A DNA stretch of 64,000 nucleotides from Candidatus Iainarchaeum sp. (GCA_023129115.1 JAGMCR010000003.1:1-64000), one strand, 5' to 3'; shown: positions 41,025-49,458, numbered from the stretch's first letter. Program-made: numbers and translations. The notes: a model not told the origin generated them from the sequence alone.

Positions 41025-41579
41025 ATGTGGATTATATTAGGGGCAATACTGCTTGTGCTGGTCGTGGCGGCGATAGCGCTCGTCATGATGTACAACTCGT
41101 TCATCTCGCTCAAGACCCAGATGGAGAACTCGCTGGCGCAGATTGACGTGCAGACCAAGAGGCGGTTCGACCTCGTGCCGAACCTGGTCGAGACCGTTAA
41201 GGGCTACGCCAAGCACGAGAAAAGCACGCTCACTGAAGTGACCAAGGCTCGCGCGGCAATCAGCAAGGCCGGCTCTCCCGGCGAAAAGATGGCTGCGGAG
41301 AACCTGCTGTCCGGCGCGCTCAAGACACTGTTCGCGGTCAGCGAGAACTACCCCAAGCTCCTGGCCAACCAAAACTTTTTGATGCTCCAGGAAGAGCTTG
41401 CCGGGATTGAGGGCAAGATTGCGTACGCGAGGCAGTTCTACAACGACGCGATAATGCGGTGGAACAAGAAAGTGCAGTCGTTCCCAAGCAACGTAATCGC
41501 CGGCGTGTTCGGCTTCAAGGCGCAAGAGCATCTTGAGGCAACTGCCGCGGAGCGCAAGGCAGTCAAAGTGAAGTTCTGA
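41025..41579 (+). CDS. lemA: LemA family protein
   Basis: 184 residues from ATG 41025 (GGGGTG 7 bases upstream). One N-terminal membrane helix (about 3-24), then the LemA helical domain: RRFDLVPNLVETVKGYAKHE, VSENYPKLLANQNFL and ARQFYNDAIMRWNKKVQSFP. LemA function is poorly known. It is very often encoded next to HtpX or TPM-domain proteins, as here, where the stop and the htpX start overlap (TGATG). Confidence 0.95.
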   Translation: MWIILGAILLVLVVAAIALVMMYNSFISLKTQMENSLAQIDVQTKRRFDLVPNLVETVKGYAKHEKSTLTEVTKARAAISKAGSPGEKMAAENLLSGALKTLFAVSENYPKLLANQNFLMLQEELAGIEGKIAYARQFYNDAIMRWNKKVQSFPSNVIAGVFGFKAQEHLEATAAERKAVKVKF

Positions 41580-42493
41580 TGCCGCAGGAATACTACGACG
41601 CGATTGCTGCGAACCGGCGCAGCACGTTCTTCCTGTTCGGGGCCTTCCTAGTCCTGATAATTGTTGTTGGCTTCTTTTTCGGGATGTGGATTGGCTCCGA
41701 GCTGGCCGGCATGGTAATTACTTTCTTCCTCGCAGTGGTCTGGGGGCTGGTCAGCTGGTTCGCGGGGGACAAGATTGTGCTTGGGGTGAGCGGCGCGAGG
41801 AAAGTCGAGAAGCGTGAGTACCCGCACTTGTTCCACACGATTGAGGGCCTGGCAATCGCGGCCGGCGTGCCGACGCCCGAGGCGTACGTGATTGACGACG
41901 CCTCGCCGAACGCGTTCGCGACGGGGCGCGACCCGCAGCACGCCAAGATTGCCGTTACGACCGGGCTGCTGAAGATGATGAACCGGCAGGAGCTCGAGGG
42001 CGTTGTCGCGCACGAGATGAGCCACGTCAAGAACTATGACATCAGGACCATGATGGTTGCTGCGGTCTTGGTGGGGATTGTTGCGCTGATTGGGAACGTG
42101 TTTATCCGCATGATGTTCTACAGCGGGAAAAGCCGGGACCGGGAGGGCGGGAACGCGGCGCTGATGGCGATTGGGTTTTTGTTTATTCTCGCCTCGCCTG
42201 TGGTCGCGCAATTGATAAAGATGGCTATTTCGCGGAAAAGGGAGTTCATGGCGGACGCGAGCGCGGTGGAATTGACGCGGAACCCGGACGGCTTGAGGAT
42301 GGCGCTGAAGAAACTGGCTGCGGACCACACCCCGCTGAAGAGGGCGAACGGCGCCACTGCCCATTTGTACATCGAGGATCCGATGGACAAGGAGAAAAAG
42401 GGCTTCTTCAAGTCGCTTGGGGGAATGTTTTCGACGCACCCGCCGATAGGGGAGAGGATTAGCCGGCTGGCTGAGTACGGGATGATTGGGTAG
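41579..42493 (+). CDS. htpX: M48 membrane metalloprotease HtpX
   Basis: 304 residues. Two membrane helices at about 18-65, the zinc motif in GVVAHEMSHVKNYD, two further helices (about 155-220), and the third ligand region in KREFMADASAVELTRNPDGL. Degrades misfolded membrane proteins. Coupled to lemA. The C-terminal MFSTHPPIGERISRL is the usual HtpX tail. Confidence 0.96.
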   Translation: MPQEYYDAIAANRRSTFFLFGAFLVLIIVVGFFFGMWIGSELAGMVITFFLAVVWGLVSWFAGDKIVLGVSGARKVEKREYPHLFHTIEGLAIAAGVPTPEAYVIDDASPNAFATGRDPQHAKIAVTTGLLKMMNRQELEGVVAHEMSHVKNYDIRTMMVAAVLVGIVALIGNVFIRMMFYSGKSRDREGGNAALMAIGFLFILASPVVAQLIKMAISRKREFMADASAVELTRNPDGLRMALKKLAADHTPLKRANGATAHLYIEDPMDKEKKGFFKSLGGMFSTHPPIGERISRLAEYGMIG

Positions 42494-42997
42494 TTACTCA
42501 AGCCCCTTGTGCATCCCGGAGTACGCCTCGTCAACAGAGTTGTTCAGGCGGATGAACATTATTTGTGCGACGCGCGCGTTTTGCTTGAAGCGGAGGCCGT
42601 GCGGGTTCTGGACCACGAGGGAGAACTCGCTCTTGCCGTGGAAGCCCGCGTCCCAGAACCCGTGCACAGTGAACGCGCCCATTCGCAAAAGCGAGGAGCG
42701 CGTCTGGGCGAACGCAATTACGTCGTCCGGCAGGTTGACGTACTCGTTCGTCTTTACTTTGTAGATTCCCGGCTCGAGAAGCGCCCACATGTCCTCAAAG
42801 ACAACTGGCTCTGTCTCTGGAAAAACGCGCTCCTTGTTCGAGAAGTCCAAGCTGCCCGCGCCCTTGAACTTGAATAGCTCGTGGCCGGTGAGGTCAAAGC
42901 CGTTGGGCTGGAGCTGGTGCTTCAGGGAGATGTAGTCCTTCACAAGAGGGGGGTCGTTCTTTATCAATTTCTTCAGTTCGGAGTCATGTAGAATCAT
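42494..42997 (-). CDS. dcd: dCTP deaminase / dUTPase-like protein
   Basis: 167 residues. Family motifs are LQPNGFDLTGHELFKF, FAQTRSSLLRMG, and VHGFWDAGFHGKSEFSLVV with the conserved catalytic environment. Supplies dUMP precursors for dTMP synthesis and keeps dUTP low. The ATG overlaps the stop of a 56-codon remnant ORF (ATGA), and the first 20 codons exist in a diverged copy just upstream. GAGGTG lies about 8 bases before the ATG. Confidence 0.93.
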   Translation of the reverse strand: MILHDSELKKLIKNDPPLVKDYISLKHQLQPNGFDLTGHELFKFKGAGSLDFSNKERVFPETEPVVFEDMWALLEPGIYKVKTNEYVNLPDDVIAFAQTRSSLLRMGAFTVHGFWDAGFHGKSEFSLVVQNPHGLRFKQNARVAQIMFIRLNNSVDEAYSGMHKGLE

Positions 42998-43164
42998 GCT
43001 CTAACACCTCGAGCGAAGCGAGTATTTTTTCCCCAGGGTTTTTGCCTCCTGGCAAATCCCAAAGGATTGCCGGGGAAGAGCGAAGCGAAGGGAAAAAGGC
43101 TGTTCTTCACCAGAGGTGGGTCACCCTCGATTAGTTTCTTTAGCTCTGCGTCGTGTAAGATCAT
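42994..43164 (-). pseudogene. Second, diverged dcd 5' end, read-through ORF coupled to dcd
   Basis: From ATG 43164 the minus strand reads MILHDAELKKLIEGDPPLVK; intact dcd starts MILHDSELKKLIKNDPPLVK. After 20 codons likeness stops and an arginine/proline-rich unrelated stretch runs on to a TGA that overlaps the ATG of dcd by ATGA. So 56 codons stay open and may still be translated as a coupling leader. It also has its own GAGGTG ribosome site, like dcd. It looks like the stub of a dcd homologue replaced or displaced by recombination. Confidence 0.75.
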
Positions 43165-43407
43165 TCAATCACCTCGAGCACAGTCTTGTACTACGCGAAC
43201 ACCATCAAACTGCTTTGTTATCTTTGGCACCATGTGGAAAGGCCCGTTCAAGTCGATGCCCGCCCCACGCAATTTGTTAAGCCCTTCGCGGGTTAAGAGC
43301 TGTGGCAAACTCTTTAGCACGTCCTGCTTATTGTTTTTGTGGAAGAGCCTTAACCCCTCGCCAGTAAAGTGGCTTCTTTGCAGGTCAACTGTAATTTCTT
43401 CTGTCAT
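43165..43407 (-). CDS. Small hypothetical protein between epimerase and dcd
   Basis: 80 residues: MTEEITVDLQRSHFTGEGLR, a KSLPQLLTREGLNKLRGAGI helix pair, then a C-terminal strand region (DGVRVVQDCARGD). No family recognised. Its ATG directly follows a TAG that ends a duplicated copy of the epimerase terminus, and its TGA directly precedes the ATG of the dcd remnant (TGAATG). This implies an original epimerase, small gene, dcd operon. The first eight codons are duplicated 50 bases upstream. Confidence 0.6.
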   Translation of the reverse strand: MTEEITVDLQRSHFTGEGLRLFHKNNKQDVLKSLPQLLTREGLNKLRGAGIDLNGPFHMVPKITKQFDGVRVVQDCARGD

Positions 43408-43484
43408 CTATGTTTTCAACTCCTTGATTGTCTTTCAACTGTAATTTCTTCTGTCATCTATGCCTTCAGCTCCTTGATTGTCTT
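43385..43484. repeat. 50-bp tandem duplication across the epimerase/small-gene junction
   Basis: 43385-43434 and 43435-43484 are near-identical 50-base units (three differences visible). On the minus strand each reads KTIKELK(A/T), TAG, then ATG ACA GAA GAA ATT ACA GTT. The right unit ends the real epimerase; the left starts the real 80-residue gene. The right copy also leaves a decoy start giving a 13-codon frame. Confidence 0.9.
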
Positions 43485-44360
43485 GGCGAGGCCTTTCTCC
43501 AGCTTGTACTTGGGCTTGTAGCCGATGGACTGGGCTTTGGTTATGTCTACGACGCGGTTTCGGAGGAGGCGGTCGATGCTCGAGGGCAGCATGGTGACAT
43601 TGGACTCGCCGGGCGTCACCTTTGAGCGCGCGAGATAGGCGAGGGAAGCGGCTTTCGCAGCGATGGGGTTGACTTGGTCGGACGGGAAGCGCTTGTGCAT
43701 CAGCTTGCAGATGAGCTTGTAAGTGTCGCGGTACGACAGAACGTCCGGGCCCGCAAGGTTATAGATTTGGTTGCGGGCGTCGGGCTTGAGGCAGAGCAAA
43801 AGGAAGTCGATTACGTCGTCGATGTAGACCAAATGGAAAGAATTCTCGCCGCGGCCAATCATTGGGTAGTTGTTCTCCGCGGCCTTCAGGATTTGCCCCC
43901 AGAAGCGGTTCGGGCCGTAAATGATGGTAGAGCGGACGATTGTGTAGGGGATTTGGTGCTTGAGCCGGTAGTCCATTACAATGCGCTCGGCCTCTTCCTT
44001 GGACTTCTCGTACTTTGTTTTTGGGGCGTACGGGTCGTCCTCTCGCGCTGGGGAGCGGGTCTCGCCGAGCACGCCAATCGGGCCGAGGAGTATAAAGCGC
44101 TCCAAGTCCCTGCGCTTGCAGAGGTCGAGCAGGTTGCGCGTGCCCTCCACGTTCAGCTTCCAGAGTTGCCTGGACTCGTCCAGTTCGGCCGCCAGGTGGT
44201 ATACTACTTCGAAGCGCTTCGAGCGGATGCGGGAGAGGCCGTCCTCTGTCAACAGGTTTGCCTCGCTGCCGAAGCCTATTACGGTGTGGCCCTTCTTTTT
44301 GAGCGCTTGCACGAGGCGCTTCCCCACGAAGCCAGTCGCGCCCGTGACGAGGATTCGCAT
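43458..44360 (-). CDS. NAD-dependent epimerase/dehydratase (extended SDR)
   Basis: 300 residues from ATG 44360. Rossmann motif GATGFVG (residues 7-13), active-site YEKSK (Tyr-x3-Lys), then RSTIIYGPNRFWGQI and LVYIDDVIDFLLLCL, typical of nucleotide-sugar epimerases or related reductases. The substrate is not deducible. The start is fixed by a TATA element about 26 bases upstream (44381-44390). It is divergent from GGGP synthase. Confidence 0.92.
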   Translation of the reverse strand: MRILVTGATGFVGKRLVQALKKKGHTVIGFGSEANLLTEDGLSRIRSKRFEVVYHLAAELDESRQLWKLNVEGTRNLLDLCKRRDLERFILLGPIGVLGETRSPAREDDPYAPKTKYEKSKEEAERIVMDYRLKHQIPYTIVRSTIIYGPNRFWGQILKAAENNYPMIGRGENSFHLVYIDDVIDFLLLCLKPDARNQIYNLAGPDVLSYRDTYKLICKLMHKRFPSDQVNPIAAKAASLAYLARSKVTPGESNVTMLPSSIDRLLRNRVVDITKAQSIGYKPKYKLEKGLAKTIKELKA

Positions 44361-44380
44361 GCGGGATAAATAACCCCCTC

Positions 44381-44390
44381 TATATATAAA
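44381..44390. promoter_or_regulatory. Divergent TATA element, epimerase and GGGP synthase
   Basis: TATATATAAA is about 26 bases from ATG 44360 on the minus strand and about 20 bases from ATG 44406 on the plus strand. Neither ATG has a Shine-Dalgarno. The near-symmetric element probably serves both genes. Confidence 0.65.
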
Positions 44391-44405
44391 AAAGTCCCCA
44401 CTTAA

Positions 44406-45191
44406 ATGTCCACGGAGTTGAGGCAAATGAAAATGGGGAAGGTAGAGAAGTACATCTACGACCACAAGAAGCGCGGTGAGCCGATGCTTTTTATACTCAT
44501 CGACCCCTGCGACCACCCCTCGCCAGAAGACGCTGCAAAGGCGGCAAAGGCAGCCGAGGACGGGGGCTCGCAGCTCATACTGGTCGGCGGCTCAATCGGC
44601 GCGCAGGGCTCGCTCATGGACGAGACCACCCGGCTGATTAAGGAGGCGGTCAGCGTGCCCGTCAACATATTCCCGGGAAACAACGCCTCGATAACCAGGC
44701 ACGCCGACTCAATCTACTTTTATTCGCTCCTGAACTCGAGGAATGCGTACTGGACCACCATGGCCCAGACCACAGGCGCCCCGGTGATAAAGCGGATGGG
44801 GATTGAGCCCCTCCCAACGGGCTATATAGTGGTCGCGCCGGGCGGCACAGTGGGCTGGGTCGCGGACGTCAACTTGGTGCCGCGCAACAGGCCGGGGATT
44901 GCGGCTGCGCTTGCCATGGCCGGGGAGTACATGGGCAACCGCTTGCTGCTCACGGACGCCGGGTCTGCCCCGGAAGAGGGGCACATGCCGCTTGAGATGA
45001 TAAAGGCTGTGAGGCAGGCCATCAGCATTCCGTACATTGTTGGCGGCGGGGTGAGCACGCCAGAGCAGGCCAAGAAAGTAGTCAAGGCGGGCGCCGACGC
45101 CATCCAGGTCGGCACCGCCATCGAAAACAACCAGAAGGTAAGGGACACGGCAAAGAAAATGCTCAGGGCGATGAAGGAAGGAAAGAAATGA
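44406..45191 (+). CDS. Geranylgeranylglyceryl phosphate synthase
   Basis: 261 residues, a TIM barrel that joins geranylgeranyl diphosphate to sn-glycerol-1-phosphate, the first ether bond of archaeal lipids. Motifs: LFILIDPCDHPSPEDAAKAA, LILVGGSIGAQGSLM, FPGNNASITRHADSIYFYS, GYIVVAPGGTVGWVAD, and the phosphate-binding IPYIVGGGVSTPEQAKKVV with GADAIQVGTAIE. It complements the prenyl synthase at 3086. It overlaps the next gene by 4 bases. Confidence 0.96.
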   Translation: MSTELRQMKMGKVEKYIYDHKKRGEPMLFILIDPCDHPSPEDAAKAAKAAEDGGSQLILVGGSIGAQGSLMDETTRLIKEAVSVPVNIFPGNNASITRHADSIYFYSLLNSRNAYWTTMAQTTGAPVIKRMGIEPLPTGYIVVAPGGTVGWVADVNLVPRNRPGIAAALAMAGEYMGNRLLLTDAGSAPEEGHMPLEMIKAVRQAISIPYIVGGGVSTPEQAKKVVKAGADAIQVGTAIENNQKVRDTAKKMLRAMKEGKK

Positions 45192-46447
45192 ACGGGGTTT
45201 TCCTGACCTGGGAATTCATCGAGAAGATAGCTGTCGCCCTCGCCATAGGCGCGCTGCTTGGGATGGAGAGGGAGTACACCAAGAAGCAAGTAGTTGTGGG
45301 CCTGCGGACTTTCGCGCTCATCTCGCTGCTTGGGGCGCTGTTCGTGGAGTTCGCGGAATTGACCGGGGACGGGCTGCAGATTGTGCTCGGCTTCGTCGCC
45401 GTGATGCTGTTGGTCGCGGTGCTCTATGCCTCTAACCTGTTCAAGTTCAAGGCGGTTGGCATGACCACGAGCATAGCGCTGCTGATGAGCTATGTGCTCG
45501 GGGTGTTCGTCGCCTACGGGAGGGTCACGGAAGCAGTATTCGTGGCAATCGCGACCGCGATAGTGATGTTCGCCAAGGACTGGATGCACAAGTTCGTGCG
45601 GGAGCTCTCGAGCAGGGAGGTGCTGGACTTTCTTGAGTTCCTCATCCTGGTGGGCATAATCTATCCGCTGGTGCCCCAGGAGCCAATCGTGCTCTACAGC
45701 GTCGTTATTAACATCATGGACATCTGGCTCCTTGTGTTCATGCTGGCGCTGATTAACTTTGCCGGCTTCGTGGGCTCGAGGTACATAAGTGGGAAGGAGC
45801 AGATGGAGCTCATGAGCCTGCTCGGCGGCCTCGTGAGCAGCACTGCAGTGCTTTACTCAATGACGCAGGCCTATGCCAAGAACAAGGAGAAGGAAGTCAT
45901 CCTGTCGTCCTCTTATATGTTTATAAACGCCTCGATGTTCTTCAGAAACCTCGTCATCCTCGCCGTGCTTCTCCCGGCGAGCGTAGATTACCTGGCGCCC
46001 CCAATCATCGCGAGCTCGCTTTTCCTGATAGCTGCCGGCTACTGGACGGGCAGGGGCAAGGCGAAAGCCATGAAAATCTCGCTTAGTAGCCCCTTCCAGG
46101 TAAAAAAAGCCGCGTCGCTCGTGGTCAAGCTGGCGGTTGTTTTGGTGGCACTTGAAGTTGTGATAGTATATCTTCCGGATATATTTTATATAGCCACGTT
46201 TTTCGGCGGGATTACTAGCTCGGCTTCTACCATGGCTTCTTTCCCTGTGCTGGTTGAAACAGGGCGTATAACGGTTCGCATGGCGGTTATCGGGGCCAGT
46301 ATAGCCGTGCTTGGCGACTTATTGGTGGGAAATATTATTGTTTATTACCTTGGGGGCGCTTGGGAGTCCGCAAAGCGCGCATTGCCCTGGGGGCTCGCCG
46401 CGACGGCGATTTACGGCGTGATACTTGCTTTATTGGTGGGGATTTAG
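45188..46447 (+). CDS. MgtC/DUF4010-type membrane protein
   Basis: 419 residues with about 11-12 membrane helices. The N-terminal third is MgtC/SapB-like: ALAIGALLGMEREYTKK and VVGLRTFALISLLGALF. The rest fits DUF4010 (YPLVPQEPIVLYSVVINIMD, LLGGLVSSTAVLYSMTQAYA). Possible roles are in magnesium or ion homeostasis; function is not established for this type. Coupled to GGGP synthase and directly followed by purA. Confidence 0.88.
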   Translation: MNGVFLTWEFIEKIAVALAIGALLGMEREYTKKQVVVGLRTFALISLLGALFVEFAELTGDGLQIVLGFVAVMLLVAVLYASNLFKFKAVGMTTSIALLMSYVLGVFVAYGRVTEAVFVAIATAIVMFAKDWMHKFVRELSSREVLDFLEFLILVGIIYPLVPQEPIVLYSVVINIMDIWLLVFMLALINFAGFVGSRYISGKEQMELMSLLGGLVSSTAVLYSMTQAYAKNKEKEVILSSSYMFINASMFFRNLVILAVLLPASVDYLAPPIIASSLFLIAAGYWTGRGKAKAMKISLSSPFQVKKAASLVVKLAVVLVALEVVIVYLPDIFYIATFFGGITSSASTMASFPVLVETGRITVRMAVIGASIAVLGDLLVGNIIVYYLGGAWESAKRALPWGLAATAIYGVILALLVGI

Positions 46448-47584
46448 ATGAAGGCAACAGTTATAGTGGGATGCCAATTCGGGGATGAAGCGAAGGGCAA
46501 GATGGTTGATTACTTCGCGGGTGGAGTAGACGCGGTCGCCCGGTTCCAGGGCGGCAACAACGCGGGGCACACAGTTATTGTCGAGGGGAAGAAGTACGTG
46601 CTGCACTTTATCCCGTCCGGGGTTGTGCGCGGGCTGAAGTGTGTGCTCGGCAATGGAATGGTGATAGAGCCGAGGAAGCTCTTGGAAGAAATAGAGATGC
46701 TCCGCGGGCTTGGCATCGAGCCCGACTTATTGATTGACCAGAAGGCGCACGTCATCACCCAGGAAGAGCTCGACAAGGACGCGAAGGACAGCAAAATCGG
46801 GACCACGAAGAAGGGCATCGGCCCGTGCTACGAGGACAAGGCGGCGAGGACGGGCATCCGCGTGATGGACCTGCTCGACAAGGGCATGGTCAGTGATGAT
46901 TATTACGGGGCGGGGCAGAAGCTCAAGCAGTACATTGGCGACGCGTCGCTCGCGCTGTTTGGGATGAAGAAAGTCCTAATCGAGGGCGCGCAGGGCACGA
47001 TGCTTGACATTGACCACGGGACTTACCCGTTCGTGACGAGCAGCCACACAGTCGCCGGGAGCGCTTGCTCCGGGCTGGGGATTGGCCCCGGGACAATAGA
47101 AAAAGTTGTTGGGATTACCAAGGCGTATACCACGAGGGTCGGCAACGGGCCGTTCCCCACCGAGCTCGAGGGCGCGGACGGTGAAAAGCTGCGGGAAAAG
47201 GGCAAGGAGTTCGGCGCCACGACCGGGCGGCCAAGGCGCTGCGGGTGGTTTGACGCGCTGATAGTCAAGTACGCGATGAGAATCAACGGCATCAATGAAT
47301 TAGTGCTGACCAAGCTCGACGTGCTTGACGGCTTCGACAAAGTGAAGGTTTGCGTTGCGTACGAAAAGGACGGCGAGAGGGTTGAGGACCTGCCGCCGAA
47401 CCTTGACGGGTGGAAGCCTGTTTACGATGAGCTGCCCGGCTGGGAGAACAGCAAGGTCGCGTCGTACGAAGAGCTGCCGAAAGAGGCGAGGGGCTACATA
47501 GAAAAAATCGAGTCGCTTGTTGGGGTAAAAATAACAATGCTTAGCACCGGGCCGGCGAGGGACGAAGTGCTCAAGAGGCCTTGA
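46448..47584 (+). CDS. purA: Adenylosuccinate synthetase
   Basis: 378 residues. Makes adenylosuccinate from IMP, aspartate and GTP. Visible motifs are FQGGNNAGHTV (catalytic His), KIGTTKKGIGPCYEDKAAR, EGAQGTMLDIDHGTYPFVTS and GATTGRPRRCGWFDAL. The N-terminal loop reads FGDEAKGK, where most enzymes have WGDEGKGK; the catalytic Asp (D13) is kept. Shorter than bacterial PurA (about 430), as in archaea. It follows the MgtC-like gene directly and its 3' end overlaps purN on the other strand by 14 bases. Confidence 0.96.
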   Translation: MKATVIVGCQFGDEAKGKMVDYFAGGVDAVARFQGGNNAGHTVIVEGKKYVLHFIPSGVVRGLKCVLGNGMVIEPRKLLEEIEMLRGLGIEPDLLIDQKAHVITQEELDKDAKDSKIGTTKKGIGPCYEDKAARTGIRVMDLLDKGMVSDDYYGAGQKLKQYIGDASLALFGMKKVLIEGAQGTMLDIDHGTYPFVTSSHTVAGSACSGLGIGPGTIEKVVGITKAYTTRVGNGPFPTELEGADGEKLREKGKEFGATTGRPRRCGWFDALIVKYAMRINGINELVLTKLDVLDGFDKVKVCVAYEKDGERVEDLPPNLDGWKPVYDELPGWENSKVASYEELPKEARGYIEKIESLVGVKITMLSTGPARDEVLKRP

Positions 47585-48158
47585 GCTTTCCGTCGCGCGC
47601 TTTTTTCAGTATTTCGACGAAGCCCTTTACCTCGAGTGCCTGGACTTTTTGCTTGAGCGAGTCCGCGGTGTCATCAGGGGCGATGGGGATGGACTCCTGC
47701 CACGCGATTTCGCCCGTGTCCGCGCCCTCGTCAACGAAGTGGATGGTCGCGCCGGTCTCTTTTTCGCCGGCGTCGAGGACTGCCTGGTGGACGTTCAGGT
47801 CCATCCCACCCGCGAACTTCGGGAGCAAAGATGGGTGGACGTTCAGGCACTTGCCCCACCACTTGTGTACAAACCACGGGGACAAAAAGCGCATGTAGCC
47901 GATGAGGAGGACAAGTTCTGCGCCCGCTTCCACGAGCGCGTTGTGGACGCGCCTGTCATAGTCCTCTCGCGAGAGCGTGCCCGGGCCGATGAAGTACGCG
48001 GGGATGCTTCTTTCGCGGGCGAGGTCAAGTATAGCGGCATTTTTCTTGTTCGAGATTACGACGGATATTTCGATTCCGCTCAACTCGCCGCTGTCGATTG
48101 CGGCAAAGATTCCGGCGAGGTCAGTGCCGCGCGTCGAGCCGAGGACGCCGACTTTCAT
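47571..48158 (-). CDS. purN: Phosphoribosylglycinamide formyltransferase
   Basis: 195 residues from ATG 48158 (GGGGG upstream). Uses 10-formyltetrahydrofolate to formylate GAR. Motifs: VGVLGSTRGTDLAGIF, CLNVHPSLLPKFAGG (catalytic Asn-His), ETGATIHFVDEGADTG (catalytic Asp). Many archaea use PurT with formate instead; a PurN fits the FolD gene in the same operon. It overlaps the 155-residue gene upstream by 4 bases. Confidence 0.95.
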   Translation of the reverse strand: MKVGVLGSTRGTDLAGIFAAIDSGELSGIEISVVISNKKNAAILDLARERSIPAYFIGPGTLSREDYDRRVHNALVEAGAELVLLIGYMRFLSPWFVHKWWGKCLNVHPSLLPKFAGGMDLNVHQAVLDAGEKETGATIHFVDEGADTGEIAWQESIPIAPDDTADSLKQKVQALEVKGFVEILKKARDGKLKAS

Positions 48159-48622
48159 TTGTTTGCCCCCAACCAATTTTTTAACCTTTGAATGAAACCA
48201 ACATCCTCCAACCACCGGCTCTCCACTTTCCCACTCTTTGAGGTTTGCCCGTTCTTCAAAGTGATTACCCCAACAGCCTCATAAACTCGCCACTGCGTTC
48301 CATTCTGGCCGGCGTCTCTTTTATCAGTTCGTGTTATTTGAAGTTTAGCCACCTTGACTTCTGCTATGTCCCTATTCACTTTCTTTAGTTGCTCAGCTAG
48401 GAACTCATTGTAGAATGCTATGCTTTTTTTGACCCCCATACCCCCCACCCTACTCGGGCTTATGGTTTTCTTCATGAGGTCTATTTCGGCGTTGTCCACC
48501 CCGCACCACGCCATTTCTGATGCCAACTCTTCCATGACATAATTGTGGTTCTTCACATCGTAATTCATGAGGCTCGTGAAGCTATCCGCCACGTTATGAG
48601 CTACACCTTTGAGTTTGCTCAT
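48155..48622 (-). CDS. Hypothetical protein inside the folD-purN operon
   Basis: 155 residues, coupled on both sides by 4-base overlaps (ATGA) with folD upstream and purN downstream. Predicted mostly helical in the first half (VAHNVADSFTSLMNYDVKNH, IAFYNEFLAEQLKKVN), then beta strands (VAKLQITRTDKRDAGQ, VGVITLKNGQT). No signal peptide or membrane segment and no recognised family. It is more AT-rich than its neighbours. Tight coupling suggests a role linked to one-carbon metabolism, or insertion of a foreign gene without breaking the operon. Confidence 0.75.
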   Translation of the reverse strand: MSKLKGVAHNVADSFTSLMNYDVKNHNYVMEELASEMAWCGVDNAEIDLMKKTISPSRVGGMGVKKSIAFYNEFLAEQLKKVNRDIAEVKVAKLQITRTDKRDAGQNGTQWRVYEAVGVITLKNGQTSKSGKVESRWLEDVGFIQRLKNWLGANK

Positions 48623-49458
48623 TTCCTTCTCTCCTTCGCCGCCTCGAGCGTGTTGCGCATCAGGGAGGCAACGGTCATCGGGCCCACGCCGCCGGGGACT
48701 GGCGAGATTGCGGACGCTTTTTCTTTTACCGCGTCGAAGTCAACGTCGCCGCACAATCCGGAGTCTGTGCGGTTGATGCCTACGTCGATGACGACGGCGT
48801 CTTCTTTCACCATGTCGGCGGTTATTAGTTTTGGCTTGCCGGCGGCGGCGATGAGCAAGTCGGCCTGCCTTGTTTCTTCGGGCAAGTTTTTTGTTTTCGA
48901 ATGGCACACAGTTACTGTACAATTTCTTTGCAAGAGCATAATTGCGAGCGGCTTGCCGACTATGTTCGAGCGGCCGACGACAACTGCTTTGGCGCCATTG
49001 TAATTGAAGTTGATTGAGTCGAGCATGGCGATGACTCCTGTCGGCGTGGAGGGGGTGAGGCCCGGCTGCCCGGAAAGGAGGAGGCCCATGTTGACGGGGT
49101 GGAAGCCGTCGACGTCTTTCGCCGGGTCGATGGCTTTGATTACTGCGCTTTCGGCGATTTGTTTTGGGAGTGGGAGCTGGACGAGCACGCCGTCGACTGC
49201 GGGGTCGGCGTTTAGTTTGGAGACGAGGGAGAGCAGTTCTTCTTGCGTTGTTGTGTCCGGCAAAGAGTGCTTGACAGACTCTATGCCAACTTTTTCGCAC
49301 GCAATGTTCTTCATCTTGACGTAGACTTTTGACGCCGGGTTTTCCCCGACAAGGACTACGTCGAGCCGCGGCTTGAACCCCAGTGAAGAGATTTCTCCGG
49401 CGACTTTGTCCTTCAGCCCTGCGGCCAAGGCTTTTCCATCTATAATTGAAGCAGGCAA
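48619..49458 (-). CDS. folD: Methylenetetrahydrofolate dehydrogenase/cyclohydrolase
   Basis: 279 residues from TTG 49458, where family homology (PASIIDGKALAAGLK) begins. Bifunctional enzyme producing 10-formyl-tetrahydrofolate for PurN and PurH. Motifs: YVKMKNIACEKVGI (catalytic Lys), VQLPLPKQI, DVDGFHPVNMG, VVVGRSNIVGKPLA, and ISPVPGGVGPMTVA. The frame is open further upstream, but that part overlaps the TATA region (near 49474). It is divergent from purF. Confidence 0.93.
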   Translation of the reverse strand: MPASIIDGKALAAGLKDKVAGEISSLGFKPRLDVVLVGENPASKVYVKMKNIACEKVGIESVKHSLPDTTTQEELLSLVSKLNADPAVDGVLVQLPLPKQIAESAVIKAIDPAKDVDGFHPVNMGLLLSGQPGLTPSTPTGVIAMLDSINFNYNGAKAVVVGRSNIVGKPLAIMLLQRNCTVTVCHSKTKNLPEETRQADLLIAAAGKPKLITADMVKEDAVVIDVGINRTDSGLCGDVDFDAVKEKASAISPVPGGVGPMTVASLMRNTLEAAKERRK

